DNA from: an uncultured Anaerolineae bacterium
GTDB taxonomy: Bacteria > Chloroflexota > Anaerolineae > Aggregatilineales > Phototrophicaceae
Assembly (NCBI GenBank): GCA_937944445.1
Contig: CALDYP010000089.1
Coordinates: 1-39,576, forward strand
Reading direction: 5' to 3'
Length of the DNA stretch: 39,576 bases
Both the position numbers and the translations under genes were made by a program. The notes beneath the pieces are model-generated. The model made no database searches and was not told the DNA's origin. It saw only the letters and a program-made list of their open reading frames with translations. Positions 25,140 to 34,319 of the stretch are shown here, piece after piece. Each line of letters starts with the position of its first letter. Positions within the stretch are counted from its first letter, which is position 1.

Positions 25140-25222
25140 ATGGTATCAAGTTGTTGCAAAGATGTCAACAAGATCATATAATATTCGCAACTTTAGCATA
25201 TTTGTTGCGAAATGTGCAACAA
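25140..25222. promoter_or_regulatory. Divergent promoters with two matching 21-bp operators (IclR-type control region)
   Basis: Operator O2 at 25202-25222 is a perfect inverted repeat, TTGTTGC-N7-GCAACAA. Operator O1 at 25151-25171 has the same arms with one mismatch (TTGTTGC-N7-TCAACAA). They start 51 bp apart, about five helical turns. The rightward promoter is TTGCAA (25154-25159), 17 bp, TATAAT (25177-25182); its -35 lies in O1 and O2 would lie at about +14 to +34. The leftward promoter is TTGACA (25168-25163), 17 bp, TACCAT (25145-25140), with its -35 also in O1. One regulator, most simply the IclR protein encoded next to it, could control both arms. Confidence 0.75.
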
Positions 25223-25239
25223 GTTCGGATACAGACAGG

Positions 25240-26010
25240 ATGGATGGAATACAATCGCTTGCCCGTGGGCTGCACATTCTCGACCTGATCGCCAACAGTG
25301 GGCGCAGCCTGAGCGTGACCGAGTTAGCGCACGCACTACAAATCGACAAGAGCAGCGCGTCGCGCTTGGTGCGCACGTTGGCCAATTACGGTTATCTTCA
25401 GGTCGAACCCGGCACGCGGCGTTACACGTTGGGCAGGCGTCTTTATCACATCGGCTGGCAGATGCTCAACTTGATGCCTATTCGCCAGAAAGCGCGCTCA
25501 TATCTGTATCGGCTGGTGCAAGAGACAGGGGAGTGCGCCCACACCGCTGTGTTCGCTGAGGGCAAGGCGCTGGTCATCGACGACGTGGAAACGGAAACGA
25601 CGCTGCGCGTTGTGAGCGGCACCGGCCGCATGATCCCGCTGCACTGCACTGCCGTCGGCAAGGCGCTGCTGGCGTTCGCCGAGGTTCCTTGCCAACCAGA
25701 ACTAGCGGCCTTCACGCCGCGCACCATCACATCGCAAGCGCAGCTAGAAGCCCACCTGCTAGAGATACGCCAGCAGGGCTACGCGCTGGATGATGAAGAA
25801 TTCGACGAGGGCATCCGCTGTATTGCCGCACCAGTCTACAACTACATGGGCATTGCCATCGCGGTGATCGGCATTTCTGGCCCGAAGATGCGTCTGACGG
25901 ATCACAGGCTGGGGCAGGCAGCCGAAATGGTCATGCGCGCCGCGCGTGAACTCTCGGTTGAGCTGGGCCACGTCGGCGAGGCAGCATACTGCGAGAAGAT
26001 CAAAGACTAA
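25240..26010 (+). CDS. IclR-family transcriptional regulator of the inositol locus
   Basis: This 256-residue protein has the IclR winged helix-turn-helix (IQSLARGLHILDLIANSGRS, then SVTELAHALQIDKSSASRLVRTLANYGYL, residues 4-53) and the C-terminal IclR effector domain (from about 80, with LHCTAVGKALLAF and IRCIAAPVYNYMG). The start at ATG 25240 was chosen because an upstream in-frame ATG (25162) lies before the predicted transcription start near 25189 and inside the -35/operator region. It probably responds to an inositol metabolite and binds the 21-bp repeats just upstream, controlling itself, the iol genes and the leftward transport arm. Effector and sign of regulation are unknown. It is followed by iolC after 65 nt. 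Confidence 0.92.
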   Translation: MDGIQSLARGLHILDLIANSGRSLSVTELAHALQIDKSSASRLVRTLANYGYLQVEPGTRRYTLGRRLYHIGWQMLNLMPIRQKARSYLYRLVQETGECAHTAVFAEGKALVIDDVETETTLRVVSGTGRMIPLHCTAVGKALLAFAEVPCQPELAAFTPRTITSQAQLEAHLLEIRQQGYALDDEEFDEGIRCIAAPVYNYMGIAIAVIGISGPKMRLTDHRLGQAAEMVMRAARELSVELGHVGEAAYCEKIKD

Positions 26011-26037
26011 AGCGAGTTAGATCGCCTCAATGAACTT

Positions 26038-26067
26038 AAGGCAACTCAAGGCACACAAAGGCACACA
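26038..26067 (+). repeat. Short tandem 10-bp repeats in the iolC leader
   Basis: AAGGCACACA is repeated exactly at 26048-26057 and 26058-26067, after a diverged copy AAGGCAACTC at 26038-26047. They lie 9 nt before the iolC start codon and contain AAGG ribosome-binding-like cores. Confidence 0.7.
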
Positions 26068-26075
26068 GTAGAGCG

Positions 26076-27089
26076 ATGGAAAAAACATACGATTTGTTGA
26101 ACATGGGCCGCAGCAGCCTTGACCTTTACGCCAATGACGTAGGCGCGCCCTTTGTCGACATTCAAAGTTTCGCAGCCTATGTGGGCGGCTCGCCGACGAA
26201 CATCTGCGTCGGGGCGCGCCGGCTGGGGTTGAAGACCGCCTTGCTCACCGCGGTTGGGACTGACCCTGTCGGCGATTTTATCCTGAACTTCCTCAACCGC
26301 GAGGGCATCGACACGCAGTACATCCCGCGCAAGCCCGCGCACCGCTCATCGGCGGTCGTCCTCGGCATCGAACCGCCCGACAAGTTCCCGCTCGTTTACT
26401 ACCGCGAAAACTGCGCCGACATCAACCTGACGATCGACGACGTGCTGAACGCCCCCGTTGACGAGTGTCGGTTCTTCCAGTTTGCGGGCACGAACCTCAG
26501 CAAAGAACCGAGCCGCAGCGCGACGCTCTTCGCCGCCGAGCTGGCGCGCCAATCGGGCGCAACGGTCGTGCTCGATGTGGACTTCCGGCCTGACCAGTGG
26601 CACGACGTGCGCGCGTTCGGGGTGCAGATACGGGCGGCGCTGCGCTTGGTGGACGTCGTCATCGGCACGCAGGACGAGGTGAACGCCGCGCTGCTCACTA
26701 GTCCTGAGCAGATGAAGGTGTCGCATTCACAGATGTCGGATGCGCACGTCGCGGGGGACACCGATCAGGCCATTCGGGCGCTGCTCGCGGCTGGCCCGCA
26801 GGCGGTGGTGCTCAAGGTGGGCGCGTTGGGGGCGCAGGTGCACCTGAAAGACGGCCAGACGATCCACGCGCCCGGCTTCCCGGTGGAGGTTTACAACATC
26901 CTCGGCGCGGGCGACGCCTTCGGCGGTGGCTTCCTTTACGGCTTAGCGCACGATTGGGGCTGGTACAAAGCTGCTCGGCTTGGCAATGCCTGCGGCGCAA
27001 TCGTCGTCACGCGCCACGGATGCGCCAACTTTATGCCCACGCTGGCCGAAGTGGCGGCCTTCGTGGCCCCGTATGGAGGACTCGATTGA
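26076..27089 (+). CDS. iolC: 5-dehydro-2-deoxygluconokinase
   Basis: This 337-residue PfkB/ribokinase-family kinase has the IolC-type N-terminus DLLNMGRSSLDLYANDVG and YVGGSPTNICVGARRLGLKTAL, and the ATP/anion-hole motif GAGDAFGGGF with catalytic Asp280. It phosphorylates 2-deoxy-5-keto-D-gluconate to the 6-phosphate, the substrate of the aldolase. Its Shine-Dalgarno is weak and the tandem 10-bp repeats lie in its leader. It heads the run of catabolic genes (iolC-B-D-E-G-A-aldolase), whose gaps are 2-30 nt. Identification rests on both motifs and neighbourhood. Confidence 0.92.
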   Translation: MEKTYDLLNMGRSSLDLYANDVGAPFVDIQSFAAYVGGSPTNICVGARRLGLKTALLTAVGTDPVGDFILNFLNREGIDTQYIPRKPAHRSSAVVLGIEPPDKFPLVYYRENCADINLTIDDVLNAPVDECRFFQFAGTNLSKEPSRSATLFAAELARQSGATVVLDVDFRPDQWHDVRAFGVQIRAALRLVDVVIGTQDEVNAALLTSPEQMKVSHSQMSDAHVAGDTDQAIRALLAAGPQAVVLKVGALGAQVHLKDGQTIHAPGFPVEVYNILGAGDAFGGGFLYGLAHDWGWYKAARLGNACGAIVVTRHGCANFMPTLAEVAAFVAPYGGLD

Positions 27090-27102
27090 ACAGGGGATGG
27101 CT

Positions 27103-27981
27103 ATGACACAAACGCAGCAGCTTCTCATCACATCGCAAGACACAGGCGGCCCCGGAGTGTTCGCGCAGGTCTCGGCGCAGCAGGCCGGTTGGGACTACCT
27201 CAACATGGCGGCGATCCGCCTCCACAAAGGCCAGACGTATGAAGACACCACCCGCGAACATGAGCACGTCTCGGTCATCTTGGGGGGGCGCTGTCACGTC
27301 TACACCGATTTGGGCCACTACGAGAACATCGGTCGCCGCCCGGACGTGTTCAGCGGCATGCCGTGGGCAGTGTACATTCCACGGCGGACGGCCTTCCGCA
27401 TCGAAGCGCTGAGCGACACCCTTGAGATGGCGTCCTGCTGGGTTCCCACCGATCAAGATCACCCGTTGCAGCTCGTCACGCCAGCCGACAGCGCCATTGA
27501 AATCCGCGGCGGCGGCAACGCCACACGCCAGATCAACAGCATCCTGCCGCCGGGCTTCAACTGCCATCGGCTCGTGTGTGTGGAGGTCTACACCCCCTCT
27601 GGCAACTGGTCGAGCTACCCGCCGCACAAGCACGACGTGCACCGCGTGGACAGCGACGGCCGCCTGCTTGAGGCCGACTTAGAAGAGATCTACTTCTACA
27701 AGATCGACAAGCCTGAAGGCTACGCCTATCAGCGGGTGTATACCGGCGATGGGCGACTGGACGCCTTGATGAGGGCGCGCCACCACGACATCGTGCTAGT
27801 GCCGGAGGGCTATCACCCTGTCGTCAGCGCGCATGGCTACACCACCTACTACCTGAACTTTTTGGCTGGTTCTGCGCAGTCGTTGGCCAACTCAGACGAT
27901 CCGCAGCACCAGTGGATCAAAGACACGTGGACGGCGCAAGACCCGCGCCTGCCGTTGGTGCACCACGCGATGGAGGCCTGA
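27103..27981 (+). CDS. iolB: 5-deoxy-glucuronate isomerase
   Basis: This 292-residue cupin-like protein has the IolB features: YPPHKHDVHRVDSDGRLLEADLEEIYFYKI with metal-binding His and Glu residues, and YTTYYLNFLAGSA near the C-terminus. IolB converts 5-deoxy-D-glucuronate to 2-deoxy-5-keto-D-gluconate. It is slightly longer than the usual 270 residues. The ATG at 27103 was chosen because AGGGG lies 6 nt upstream. A longer frame reading back into iolC has no homology. It lies 13 nt after iolC and 30 nt before iolD. Confidence 0.9.
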   Translation: MTQTQQLLITSQDTGGPGVFAQVSAQQAGWDYLNMAAIRLHKGQTYEDTTREHEHVSVILGGRCHVYTDLGHYENIGRRPDVFSGMPWAVYIPRRTAFRIEALSDTLEMASCWVPTDQDHPLQLVTPADSAIEIRGGGNATRQINSILPPGFNCHRLVCVEVYTPSGNWSSYPPHKHDVHRVDSDGRLLEADLEEIYFYKIDKPEGYAYQRVYTGDGRLDALMRARHHDIVLVPEGYHPVVSAHGYTTYYLNFLAGSAQSLANSDDPQHQWIKDTWTAQDPRLPLVHHAMEA

Positions 27982-28011
27982 TGAGCGCCTTTGACAAGGA
28001 GATAGCCTAAC

Positions 28012-29880
28012 ATGACAACCACCCGCCGATTAACCACCGCGCAAGCGCTCATCCTCTACCTGTCGCAGCAGTTCGTCGCGCGCGACGGCGTTGAGCACCG
28101 TTTCTTCGCCGGGGTGTGGGGGATTTTCGGCCATGGCAATGTGGCTGGCGTCGGCCAAGCGCTGCACGAGTTCGCCGACGTCATGCCTTACTACCAGTCC
28201 CGCAACGAACAAGCCCAAGTGCACGCCGCCGTGGCCTATGCCAAACACAAAAACCGCCTGAGCACGTTCGCCTGCACGTCGTCGATTGGGCCGGGCGCGA
28301 CGAACATGGTCACCGGCGCGGCGCTTGCCACCATCAACCGCATCCCTGTTTTGCTGCTGCCGGGCGACATCTTCGCGGAGCGCATACAAGCCCCGGTGCT
28401 TCAACAGTTGGAGAGCGAACACTCGCAGGACGTCAGCGTGAACGACTGCTTCCGTCCGGTCTCGCGCTATTGGGATCGCATCAGCCGCCCCGAACAGCTC
28501 ATTGCTGCCCTGCCGGAGGCGATGCGCGTGCTCACCTCGCCAGCGGAGACGGGCGCGGTCACGCTCAGCTTGCCGCAAGACACCCAAACCGAGGCGTATG
28601 ACTACCCGTCGGCGTTGTTCGAGCGGCGCGTCTGGCATATCCCGCGCAATCGGCCGGATGTTACCCTGCTGGCGCGGGCGGCGCAGTGGATCCGTGAGAG
28701 CCGCGCGCCGCTCATCATCGCCGGGGGGGGCGTCCACTACAGCGAAGCGCACGCCGCGCTCCGTCGGTTGGTTGACCAAACCGGCATCCCCATCTGCGAG
28801 ACGCAGGCTGGCAAGGGCAGCCTGCCGTATGATCATCCGCTCAACTTGGGGGCTGTCGGCGCGACGGGCACGCCCGGGGCGAACCTCATCGCGCGCGAGG
28901 CGGACCTCATCATCGGCGTCGGGACGCGCTACAGCGACTTCACCACCGCGTCCAAGACCGCGTTCCAACATCCTGAGGCGCGCTTCATCAACGTCAACGT
29001 GGCCGAGTTCGACGCGCACAAGCTGCACGCCTTGCCGCTGGTGGGCGATGCGCGCGCCACGCTGGAGGAACTGACTGCTGCCCTGAGCGGCTACCACGTG
29101 GCCGAGGCATATGAGGCGCTGTGCCGCGAGTACAACCGCGCGTGGGACGCCGAGGTGAGCCGCATCTACCACCTCGAGCATGAGCCGCTGCTCAGTCAAG
29201 GCGAGGTCATCGGCATGGTGAACACGTTCAGCCGCCCGCAGGACGTGGTGCTGTGCGCGGCGGGCAGCCTGCCGGGCGACCTGCACAAGCTGTGGCGCAC
29301 GCGCGACCCGCGCGGCTATCACCTCGAATACGGCTATTCCTGCATGGGGTATGAGATTGCCGGCGGGTTGGGCGTGGCGATGGCCGACCCACAGCGCGAG
29401 GTGTACGTGATGGTGGGCGATGGCTCGTTCTTGATGATGAACACCGAGATCGTCACGATGGTTCAAGAGGGGATCAAGGTGACGATCATCGTGTTGGACA
29501 ACCACGGCTTTTCCAGCATCGGCAGCCTTTCGGAGAGCGTCGGCAGCGGCGGCTTCGGCACGGAGTACCGCTTCCGCACGGCGACATCGCGGTTAGATGG
29601 CCCCGTCCTGCCGATCAACCTCGCTCAGAACTGCGCCAGCCTCGGCGCGCGCGTGATCGAAGCACACGACCGCGCCAGCTTCATGGCGGCGCTGGAGGCG
29701 GCGCGCGCCCACACGGGCGGCCCGGTCTGCATCGTGGCCGAGGTTGACCGCAATCAGCGCGTGGGGGGCTATGAATCGTGGTGGGATGTGGCCATCGCCC
29801 AAGTCTCGAACGATCCCAACGTCCAACAAGCGCGCGCCGAATACGAAGCGAAAAAACAAAAACAGCGCCATTACTTTTAA
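28012..29880 (+). CDS. iolD: 3D-(3,5/4)-trihydroxycyclohexane-1,2-dione hydrolase
   Basis: This 622-residue thiamine-diphosphate enzyme has the usual three domains. The N-terminal domain has the activating Glu in RNEQAQVHAAVAYAKHKNR. The C-terminal domain carries the ThDP motif VGDGSFLMMNTEIVTMVQEG (GDG near 469-471, then Asn-containing IVLDNHGFSSIGSLSES). IolD opens the ring of the dione to give 5-deoxy-D-glucuronate. Its length and the neighbours iolB and iolE separate it from other ThDP enzymes such as acetolactate synthase. AAGGAG lies upstream of the ATG. The long antisense frame over this gene is a codon-bias shadow. Confidence 0.95.
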   Translation: MTTTRRLTTAQALILYLSQQFVARDGVEHRFFAGVWGIFGHGNVAGVGQALHEFADVMPYYQSRNEQAQVHAAVAYAKHKNRLSTFACTSSIGPGATNMVTGAALATINRIPVLLLPGDIFAERIQAPVLQQLESEHSQDVSVNDCFRPVSRYWDRISRPEQLIAALPEAMRVLTSPAETGAVTLSLPQDTQTEAYDYPSALFERRVWHIPRNRPDVTLLARAAQWIRESRAPLIIAGGGVHYSEAHAALRRLVDQTGIPICETQAGKGSLPYDHPLNLGAVGATGTPGANLIAREADLIIGVGTRYSDFTTASKTAFQHPEARFINVNVAEFDAHKLHALPLVGDARATLEELTAALSGYHVAEAYEALCREYNRAWDAEVSRIYHLEHEPLLSQGEVIGMVNTFSRPQDVVLCAAGSLPGDLHKLWRTRDPRGYHLEYGYSCMGYEIAGGLGVAMADPQREVYVMVGDGSFLMMNTEIVTMVQEGIKVTIIVLDNHGFSSIGSLSESVGSGGFGTEYRFRTATSRLDGPVLPINLAQNCASLGARVIEAHDRASFMAALEAARAHTGGPVCIVAEVDRNQRVGGYESWWDVAIAQVSNDPNVQQARAEYEAKKQKQRHYF

Positions 29881-29904
29881 CTACACCTGTAGAAGAGAAC
29901 GCCG

Positions 29905-30798
29905 ATGAGCATCCAAATTGCCAGCGCCCCCGTGTCGTGGGGCATCTACGAATTCGAAGGCATCGAACCACGCTTCACCTATTCGACCGTGCTCGATCAG
30001 ATCGCCGAGGCCGGCTACAGCGGGATTGAGCTTGGCCCCTACGGCTACCTGCCGACAGAGCCGGGCGCGCTGCGCCGCGAGCTGGAGGCGCGCAACCTGC
30101 GTCTGCTCTCGGCTTTCGTGCCCGTGCCGCTGACCGATGACCGCGCCTACGACGTCGGGGTACAGGAATCGTTGAAAGTCGGGCGTCTGTTGGCGGAGTT
30201 GGGGGCGATGTACATCGTGCTGGCCGACGACAACGGCAAAGTGCCGGAGTTGGTGGCCCGCGCGGGGCAGCGCACCGGCTCGGCGCTGGCAGATGATGCG
30301 TGGGATGCCGTGGCCGAGCGGGTGAACCGCATCGCCGAGCGCCTGCGCGCTGAGACCGGCCTGTCCGTCGTCTTCCATCATCACTGCGCCGGGTACGTTG
30401 AGACCCCTGACGAAACGCGCGCCCTCTTCAGCCGCTTGGATGATGCAGTCGGGCTGTGCCTCGACACAGGCCACTGGCACTACGCGGGCGGGGACGCGCT
30501 GGCGTGCATCGCCGAGTACGGCGCGCGCATTCGTCACCTCCACCTCAAGGACTGTGACCCGAACATCGCCCGCGCCTGCCGCGCTGAAGGCAAGGACTAC
30601 TTCCAAGCGGTGGAGGCAGGGGTGTTCTGCCCGCTCGGCCACGGCGAGGTGGACTTCGCGGGCGTGCTGCGCGCGTTGACCGAGCGCGGCTACAGCGGTT
30701 GGGCCGTCGTCGAACAGGACATCTTGACCGACGACGACAGCGCCCCGCTGCGCTATGCCCGCGCCAACCGTGACTATCTGCGCCAGTTAGGCTATTAA
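29905..30798 (+). CDS. iolE: Inosose dehydratase
   Basis: This 297-residue TIM-barrel protein has the typical IolE start IASAPVSWGIYEFEG and the motifs VVFHHHCAGYVETPDE, VGLCLDTGHWHYAGGDAL and RHLHLKDCDP, which supply the metal ligands (His, Asp, His, Glu). IolE removes water from 2-keto-myo-inositol to form the cyclic dione used by IolD, with Mn2+ or Co2+. It lies 24 nt after iolD and 11 nt before iolG. Function follows from both motifs and operon position. Confidence 0.94.
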   Translation: MSIQIASAPVSWGIYEFEGIEPRFTYSTVLDQIAEAGYSGIELGPYGYLPTEPGALRRELEARNLRLLSAFVPVPLTDDRAYDVGVQESLKVGRLLAELGAMYIVLADDNGKVPELVARAGQRTGSALADDAWDAVAERVNRIAERLRAETGLSVVFHHHCAGYVETPDETRALFSRLDDAVGLCLDTGHWHYAGGDALACIAEYGARIRHLHLKDCDPNIARACRAEGKDYFQAVEAGVFCPLGHGEVDFAGVLRALTERGYSGWAVVEQDILTDDDSAPLRYARANRDYLRQLGY

Positions 30799-30809
30799 GG
30801 GGTTAAGAC

Positions 30810-31835
30810 ATGGCTCATCGCATTCGACTCGGGATAGTCGGCACAGGCCGCATCGGGCGCGTGCACGTTCAGACGATCACCCAGCGCCTGCCACAGGCGC
30901 AGATCGTCGCTGTGACCGACGTCAACCAGTCAGCCGCGGCGGCGGTTGCGGAAGAGTTCGGGGTTGCGCACGTCGCCCCCGACTACGACGCGCTGCTAGC
31001 GGATGATCAAATCGACGCGGTTTTGATCTGCTCGGCGACGGACACACACGCCGACTTCATCATCAAAGCGGCGCGCGCCCACAAACACATCTTCTGCGAG
31101 AAGCCCATCGCTGCCGATCTGGCACAGATCGACGCCGCTTTACAAGCCGTGGAAGCCGCCGGTGTTCAGCTCATGATCGGCTTCAATCGGCGCTTCGACG
31201 CCAACCACCAGCGCATCCGCGCCGCCATCGACGCGGGCGAGATCGGCACGCCCCACCTGCTGCACATCATCAGCCGCGACCCCTCGCCGCCGCCGCTGAG
31301 CTACCTTCAGGTGTCGGGCGGGATGTTCTTCGACATGACGATCCACGATTTTGACATGGCGCGCTTCTTGCTCGGCGAGGTGACCGAGCTTTACGCGACG
31401 GCGGGCGTCTTGGTCGATCCGGCCATCGGCGCGGCGGGCGACGTAGACACCGCCGTCATCACCTTGAAGTTCGCCAGCGGCGCAATCGGGACGATCGACA
31501 ACAGCCGTCAAGCGGTCTACGGCTACGATCAGCGCGTGGAAGTCTTCGGCAGCGGGGGCGTCGCGCGCAGCGACAACTTGTTCGCCGACGCGGTAACGCT
31601 GAGCAACCGCCAGAGCGTCTATCGCGGGCTGCCCCTCAACTTCTTCATGGAGCGCTACATCGCGTCGTATCAGGCTGAAATTGCGGCGTTCGTCGAGTGC
31701 CTTCTCAGCGGCCAGCCGATGCCCGTCACGGGCGTCGATGGGCGCGTGCCCGTGCTCATGGCGATGGCTGCTCGTCGCTCGTATCAAGAAAATCGCCCCG
31801 TCCGCCTTGAAGAGGTGGCAACCCAGTTAATTTGA
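30810..31835 (+). CDS. iolG: Inositol 2-dehydrogenase
   Basis: This 341-residue Gfo/Idh/MocA protein has the Rossmann motif [16 protein letters not shown] (8-23), [10 protein letters not shown] near residue 94, and the diagnostic IolG motifs [16 protein letters not shown] and [20 protein letters not shown]. It oxidises myo-inositol to 2-keto-myo-inositol with NAD+, the first step of the pathway. It fits IolG better than the paralogue at 24066-25088, which lacks part of the [11 protein letters not shown] motif. It is part of the rightward operon; the ATG has AAGGGG upstream. Confidence 0.95.
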   Translation: MAHRIRLGIVGTGRIGRVHVQTITQRLPQAQIVAVTDVNQSAAAAVAEEFGVAHVAPDYDALLADDQIDAVLICSATDTHADFIIKAARAHKHIFCEKPIAADLAQIDAALQAVEAAGVQLMIGFNRRFDANHQRIRAAIDAGEIGTPHLLHIISRDPSPPPLSYLQVSGGMFFDMTIHDFDMARFLLGEVTELYATAGVLVDPAIGAAGDVDTAVITLKFASGAIGTIDNSRQAVYGYDQRVEVFGSGGVARSDNLFADAVTLSNRQSVYRGLPLNFFMERYIASYQAEIAAFVECLLSGQPMPVTGVDGRVPVLMAMAARRSYQENRPVRLEEVATQLI

Positions 31836-31863
31836 CAGCTTAGACCCATTCGGAGTGTGCCTT

Positions 31864-33336
31864 ATGGTCGAACAAGTGAGGGATTACATCGGTGGGCAGT
31901 GGGTGGAAGCGCCCGATGCCGAGTGGCTGAACGTCGTCAACCCAGCTAGCGCCGACGTCATCGGCAAAGTTCTGCTCACCCCGCGCGAGGTCGTCGCGCA
32001 AGCGGTGGAGAGCGGCCACCAAGCGTTTCAAGAGTGGCGCTATGTCCCGGTCGGCGAGCGCATTCAGCCGCTCTTCAAGCTCAAGTTTTTGCTAGACGAG
32101 CACATCAACGACCTCGCGCGCACGATCACCAACGAGTGCGGCAAGACGTTCGCCGAGAGCGTGGGCGAGCTGCGCCGCGGGATCGAAAACGTGGAAGTGG
32201 CCTGCGGCGCGCCCGCCCTGATGCAGGGGTACAACAATGAGGACGTCGCGCGCGGCATCGATGAGCACCTGTTCCGCCAGCCGCTCGGCGTCGTCACCGC
32301 CATCACCCCGTTCAACTTCCCGGCGATGATCCCGCTGTGGTTCCTGCCGTATGCGGTGGCCACGGGCAACAGCTTCATCCTCAAGCCGAGCGAGCGCGTC
32401 CCGATGACGTCGCACAAGCTGTTCGAGCTGATCGAACAGGCCGGGTTCCCGCCCGGCGTCATTCAGCTTGTCAACGGCGGCAAAGACACCGTCGATGCGC
32501 TGTTGGATCACCCTCAAGTCAAGGCGGTGAGCTTTGTCGGCTCGACGCCCGTGGCGCGCTACGTCTACAGCCGCGCCAGCGCCAACGGCAAGCGCGCGCA
32601 GTGTCAAGGTGGGGCGAAGAACCCGGTCATCATCCTGCCAGATGCTGACATGGAGATGACGACGCGCATCATGGCGGACAGCGCGTTCGGGTGCGCGGGT
32701 CAGCGCTGCCTTGCCGCGTCAGTGGCGATCACCGTCGGCGACGCCCGTCACACCTTTACGGAGAGCATCGCCGACGCGGCCATCCAACGCCGAGTGGGCT
32801 ACGGCCTAGACGAGGGCGTCCAGATGGGGCCGGTCATCACTGACGCCAGCAAAGCGCGCATCGAAAGCCTCATTGCGCAGGGGCAGCAGGAAGGGGCTGA
32901 CGTGCTCGTCGATGGGCGCAACAAGACCGTGCCGCGCTATGAGCGGGGCTATTGGGTTTACCCGACTATCTTGAACAACGTGAACCCTCAGAGCGCGATC
33001 GCCCACACAGAGATCTTCGGGCCTGTGCTGAGCCTGATGCACGCTGCCAGCATCGAGGAAGCGATCAAGCTGGTGAACGATCGCGCCTATGGCAACATGG
33101 CCTGCATCTTCACGAGCGACGGGGCAGCGGCGCGGCGCTTCCGCAATGAGGCCAACGCGGGCAACATCGGGATCAACATCGGGGTGGCCGCCCCGATGGC
33201 GTTCTTCCCGTTCAGCGGCTGGAATGAGAGCTTTTTCGGCGACTTGCACGCGCAGGCGCACCACGGCATCGAGTTCTACACGCAGACGAAGGTCGTCGTT
33301 GAGCGCTGGCCGCGCGAGTGGAATCGGCAGTTTTGA
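31864..33336 (+). CDS. iolA: Malonate/methylmalonate-semialdehyde dehydrogenase (CoA-acylating)
   Basis: This 490-residue aldehyde dehydrogenase has the MMSDH-type sequence: [21 protein letters not shown] (Asn151 in the oxyanion hole), LKPSERVP, and catalytic Cys282 in [11 protein letters not shown]. The general-base Glu of hydrolytic ALDHs is replaced in the loop CQGGAKNP, as is usual for the CoA-dependent branch. It converts malonate semialdehyde to acetyl-CoA and CO2, the last step of inositol breakdown; valine use is also possible. The ATG at 31864 was chosen over an upstream GTG because CGGAG lies 8 nt before it. Confidence 0.93.
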   Translation: MVEQVRDYIGGQWVEAPDAEWLNVVNPASADVIGKVLLTPREVVAQAVESGHQAFQEWRYVPVGERIQPLFKLKFLLDEHINDLARTITNECGKTFAESVGELRRGIENVEVACGAPALMQGYNNEDVARGIDEHLFRQPLGVVTAITPFNFPAMIPLWFLPYAVATGNSFILKPSERVPMTSHKLFELIEQAGFPPGVIQLVNGGKDTVDALLDHPQVKAVSFVGSTPVARYVYSRASANGKRAQCQGGAKNPVIILPDADMEMTTRIMADSAFGCAGQRCLAASVAITVGDARHTFTESIADAAIQRRVGYGLDEGVQMGPVITDASKARIESLIAQGQQEGADVLVDGRNKTVPRYERGYWVYPTILNNVNPQSAIAHTEIFGPVLSLMHAASIEEAIKLVNDRAYGNMACIFTSDGAAARRFRNEANAGNIGINIGVAAPMAFFPFSGWNESFFGDLHAQAHHGIEFYTQTKVVVERWPREWNRQF

Positions 33337-33338
33337 GC

Positions 33339-34316
33339 ATGACGACGACGACAACACTCGGCAAGTATCGCCACCTGAGCCGCTGCGCCAACGACGACGG
33401 CCATTTCATCATCCTCGCTGTCGACCATCGGGCGAACCTGTGGCAGGCGCTGCAAGCGCAGGCCGCCGAGACGATCGACGAGGCGCAGTTTGGGGCGTTT
33501 AAGCAGCGCGTGCTCAGCGTCCTGCCGCGCGCGCCCCACATCACGGGCGTGCTGACTGATCCAGCTTACGGCATCGGCACGGGGATTGCGCGCGGCTACA
33601 TCGGGGGGCGGCACGGCCTGCTGGCCCCGGTTGAGGTCACAGACTATGATCTGCCCGTTGACAAGCGCGCCGTGTCGTTCATCCCGCATTGGTCGGTCGG
33701 CCACATCAAGCGCGTCGGCGGGGACGGCGTGAAGCTGCTCTTGTACTATCACCCCGCCGCGCCGGACAGGCCAGACAAAGAGGCCATCGTGAAGCGGCTG
33801 GTTGAAGCCTGCGCGCAGCACGACATCCCGTTCTTTCTGGAACCCATCACCTACAGCCTTGACCCCTCGCGCGAGCTGAGCACGGCTGAGCTGCGACAGG
33901 CCACGGTGGCGATGGTGCGCACGTTTTGCCAGATGGGCGTGGACGTGCTCAAGCTGCATTTCCCGGTGAACATCCACGAAACCACCGATCGGGCTGCTTG
34001 GCTGGAGGCCTGCGCGGAGGTGGACGCCGCTTGCAGCGTGCCGTGGGCGCTGCTGAGCGCGGGCGTGCCGTTCGAGACGTTCTGCGAGCAGGCGCGCGCG
34101 GCCTGCCAAGCCGGGGCGAGCGGGGTCATCGTCGGGCGCGCCGTTTGGAACGAGGCGATTGCCCGGCACGGCGACGAACGTGAAGCCTTCATCGAGCAGG
34201 TCGTGCCGCAGCGCATGGCCGAGCTAGCCGCCGTGTGCAAGGCTGGCCGCCCGTGGACGGCGCGCGTCCAGCCGCCCGCCGTCTCGCCTGATTGGTACGT
34301 GGCGTATGGTGACTAA
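33339..34316 (+). CDS. LacD-type aldolase, probable 2-deoxy-5-keto-gluconate-6-phosphate aldolase
   Basis: This 325-residue protein matches the LacD/tagatose-1,6-bisphosphate aldolase family (class I, Schiff base). It has ILAVDHRANLWQAL, VLTDPAYG, DGVKLLLYYHP (Lys132), and Lys205 in VDVLKLHFPVN, the position of the Schiff-base Lys in LacD. It begins 2 nt after iolA, last in the iol operon. The pathway there lacks a classical IolJ (class II) aldolase, so this enzyme probably cleaves 2-deoxy-5-keto-gluconate 6-phosphate to DHAP and malonate semialdehyde. That role is inference; a tagatose-phosphate role is the alternative. The ATG at 33339 was chosen because it gives the tight junction with iolA. 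Confidence 0.82.
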   Translation: MTTTTTLGKYRHLSRCANDDGHFIILAVDHRANLWQALQAQAAETIDEAQFGAFKQRVLSVLPRAPHITGVLTDPAYGIGTGIARGYIGGRHGLLAPVEVTDYDLPVDKRAVSFIPHWSVGHIKRVGGDGVKLLLYYHPAAPDRPDKEAIVKRLVEACAQHDIPFFLEPITYSLDPSRELSTAELRQATVAMVRTFCQMGVDVLKLHFPVNIHETTDRAAWLEACAEVDAACSVPWALLSAGVPFETFCEQARAACQAGASGVIVGRAVWNEAIARHGDEREAFIEQVVPQRMAELAAVCKAGRPWTARVQPPAVSPDWYVAYGD

Positions 34317-34319
34317 CGC

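Noticed and set aside
25162..25239. N-terminal extension of the IclR regulator from ATG 25162
   Set aside because: It would start inside the -35/operator region, upstream of the predicted transcription start, and the extra residues lack family similarity.
26980..27102. N-terminal extension of IolB into iolC
   Set aside because: It overlaps the iolC coding end and encodes residues without IolB similarity; ATG 27103 has a proper ribosome-binding site.
28030..29505. 491-residue open frame antisense to iolD
   Set aside because: It is the mirror of a strongly biased GC-rich coding frame, has no recognisable domain, and iolD on the other strand is certain.
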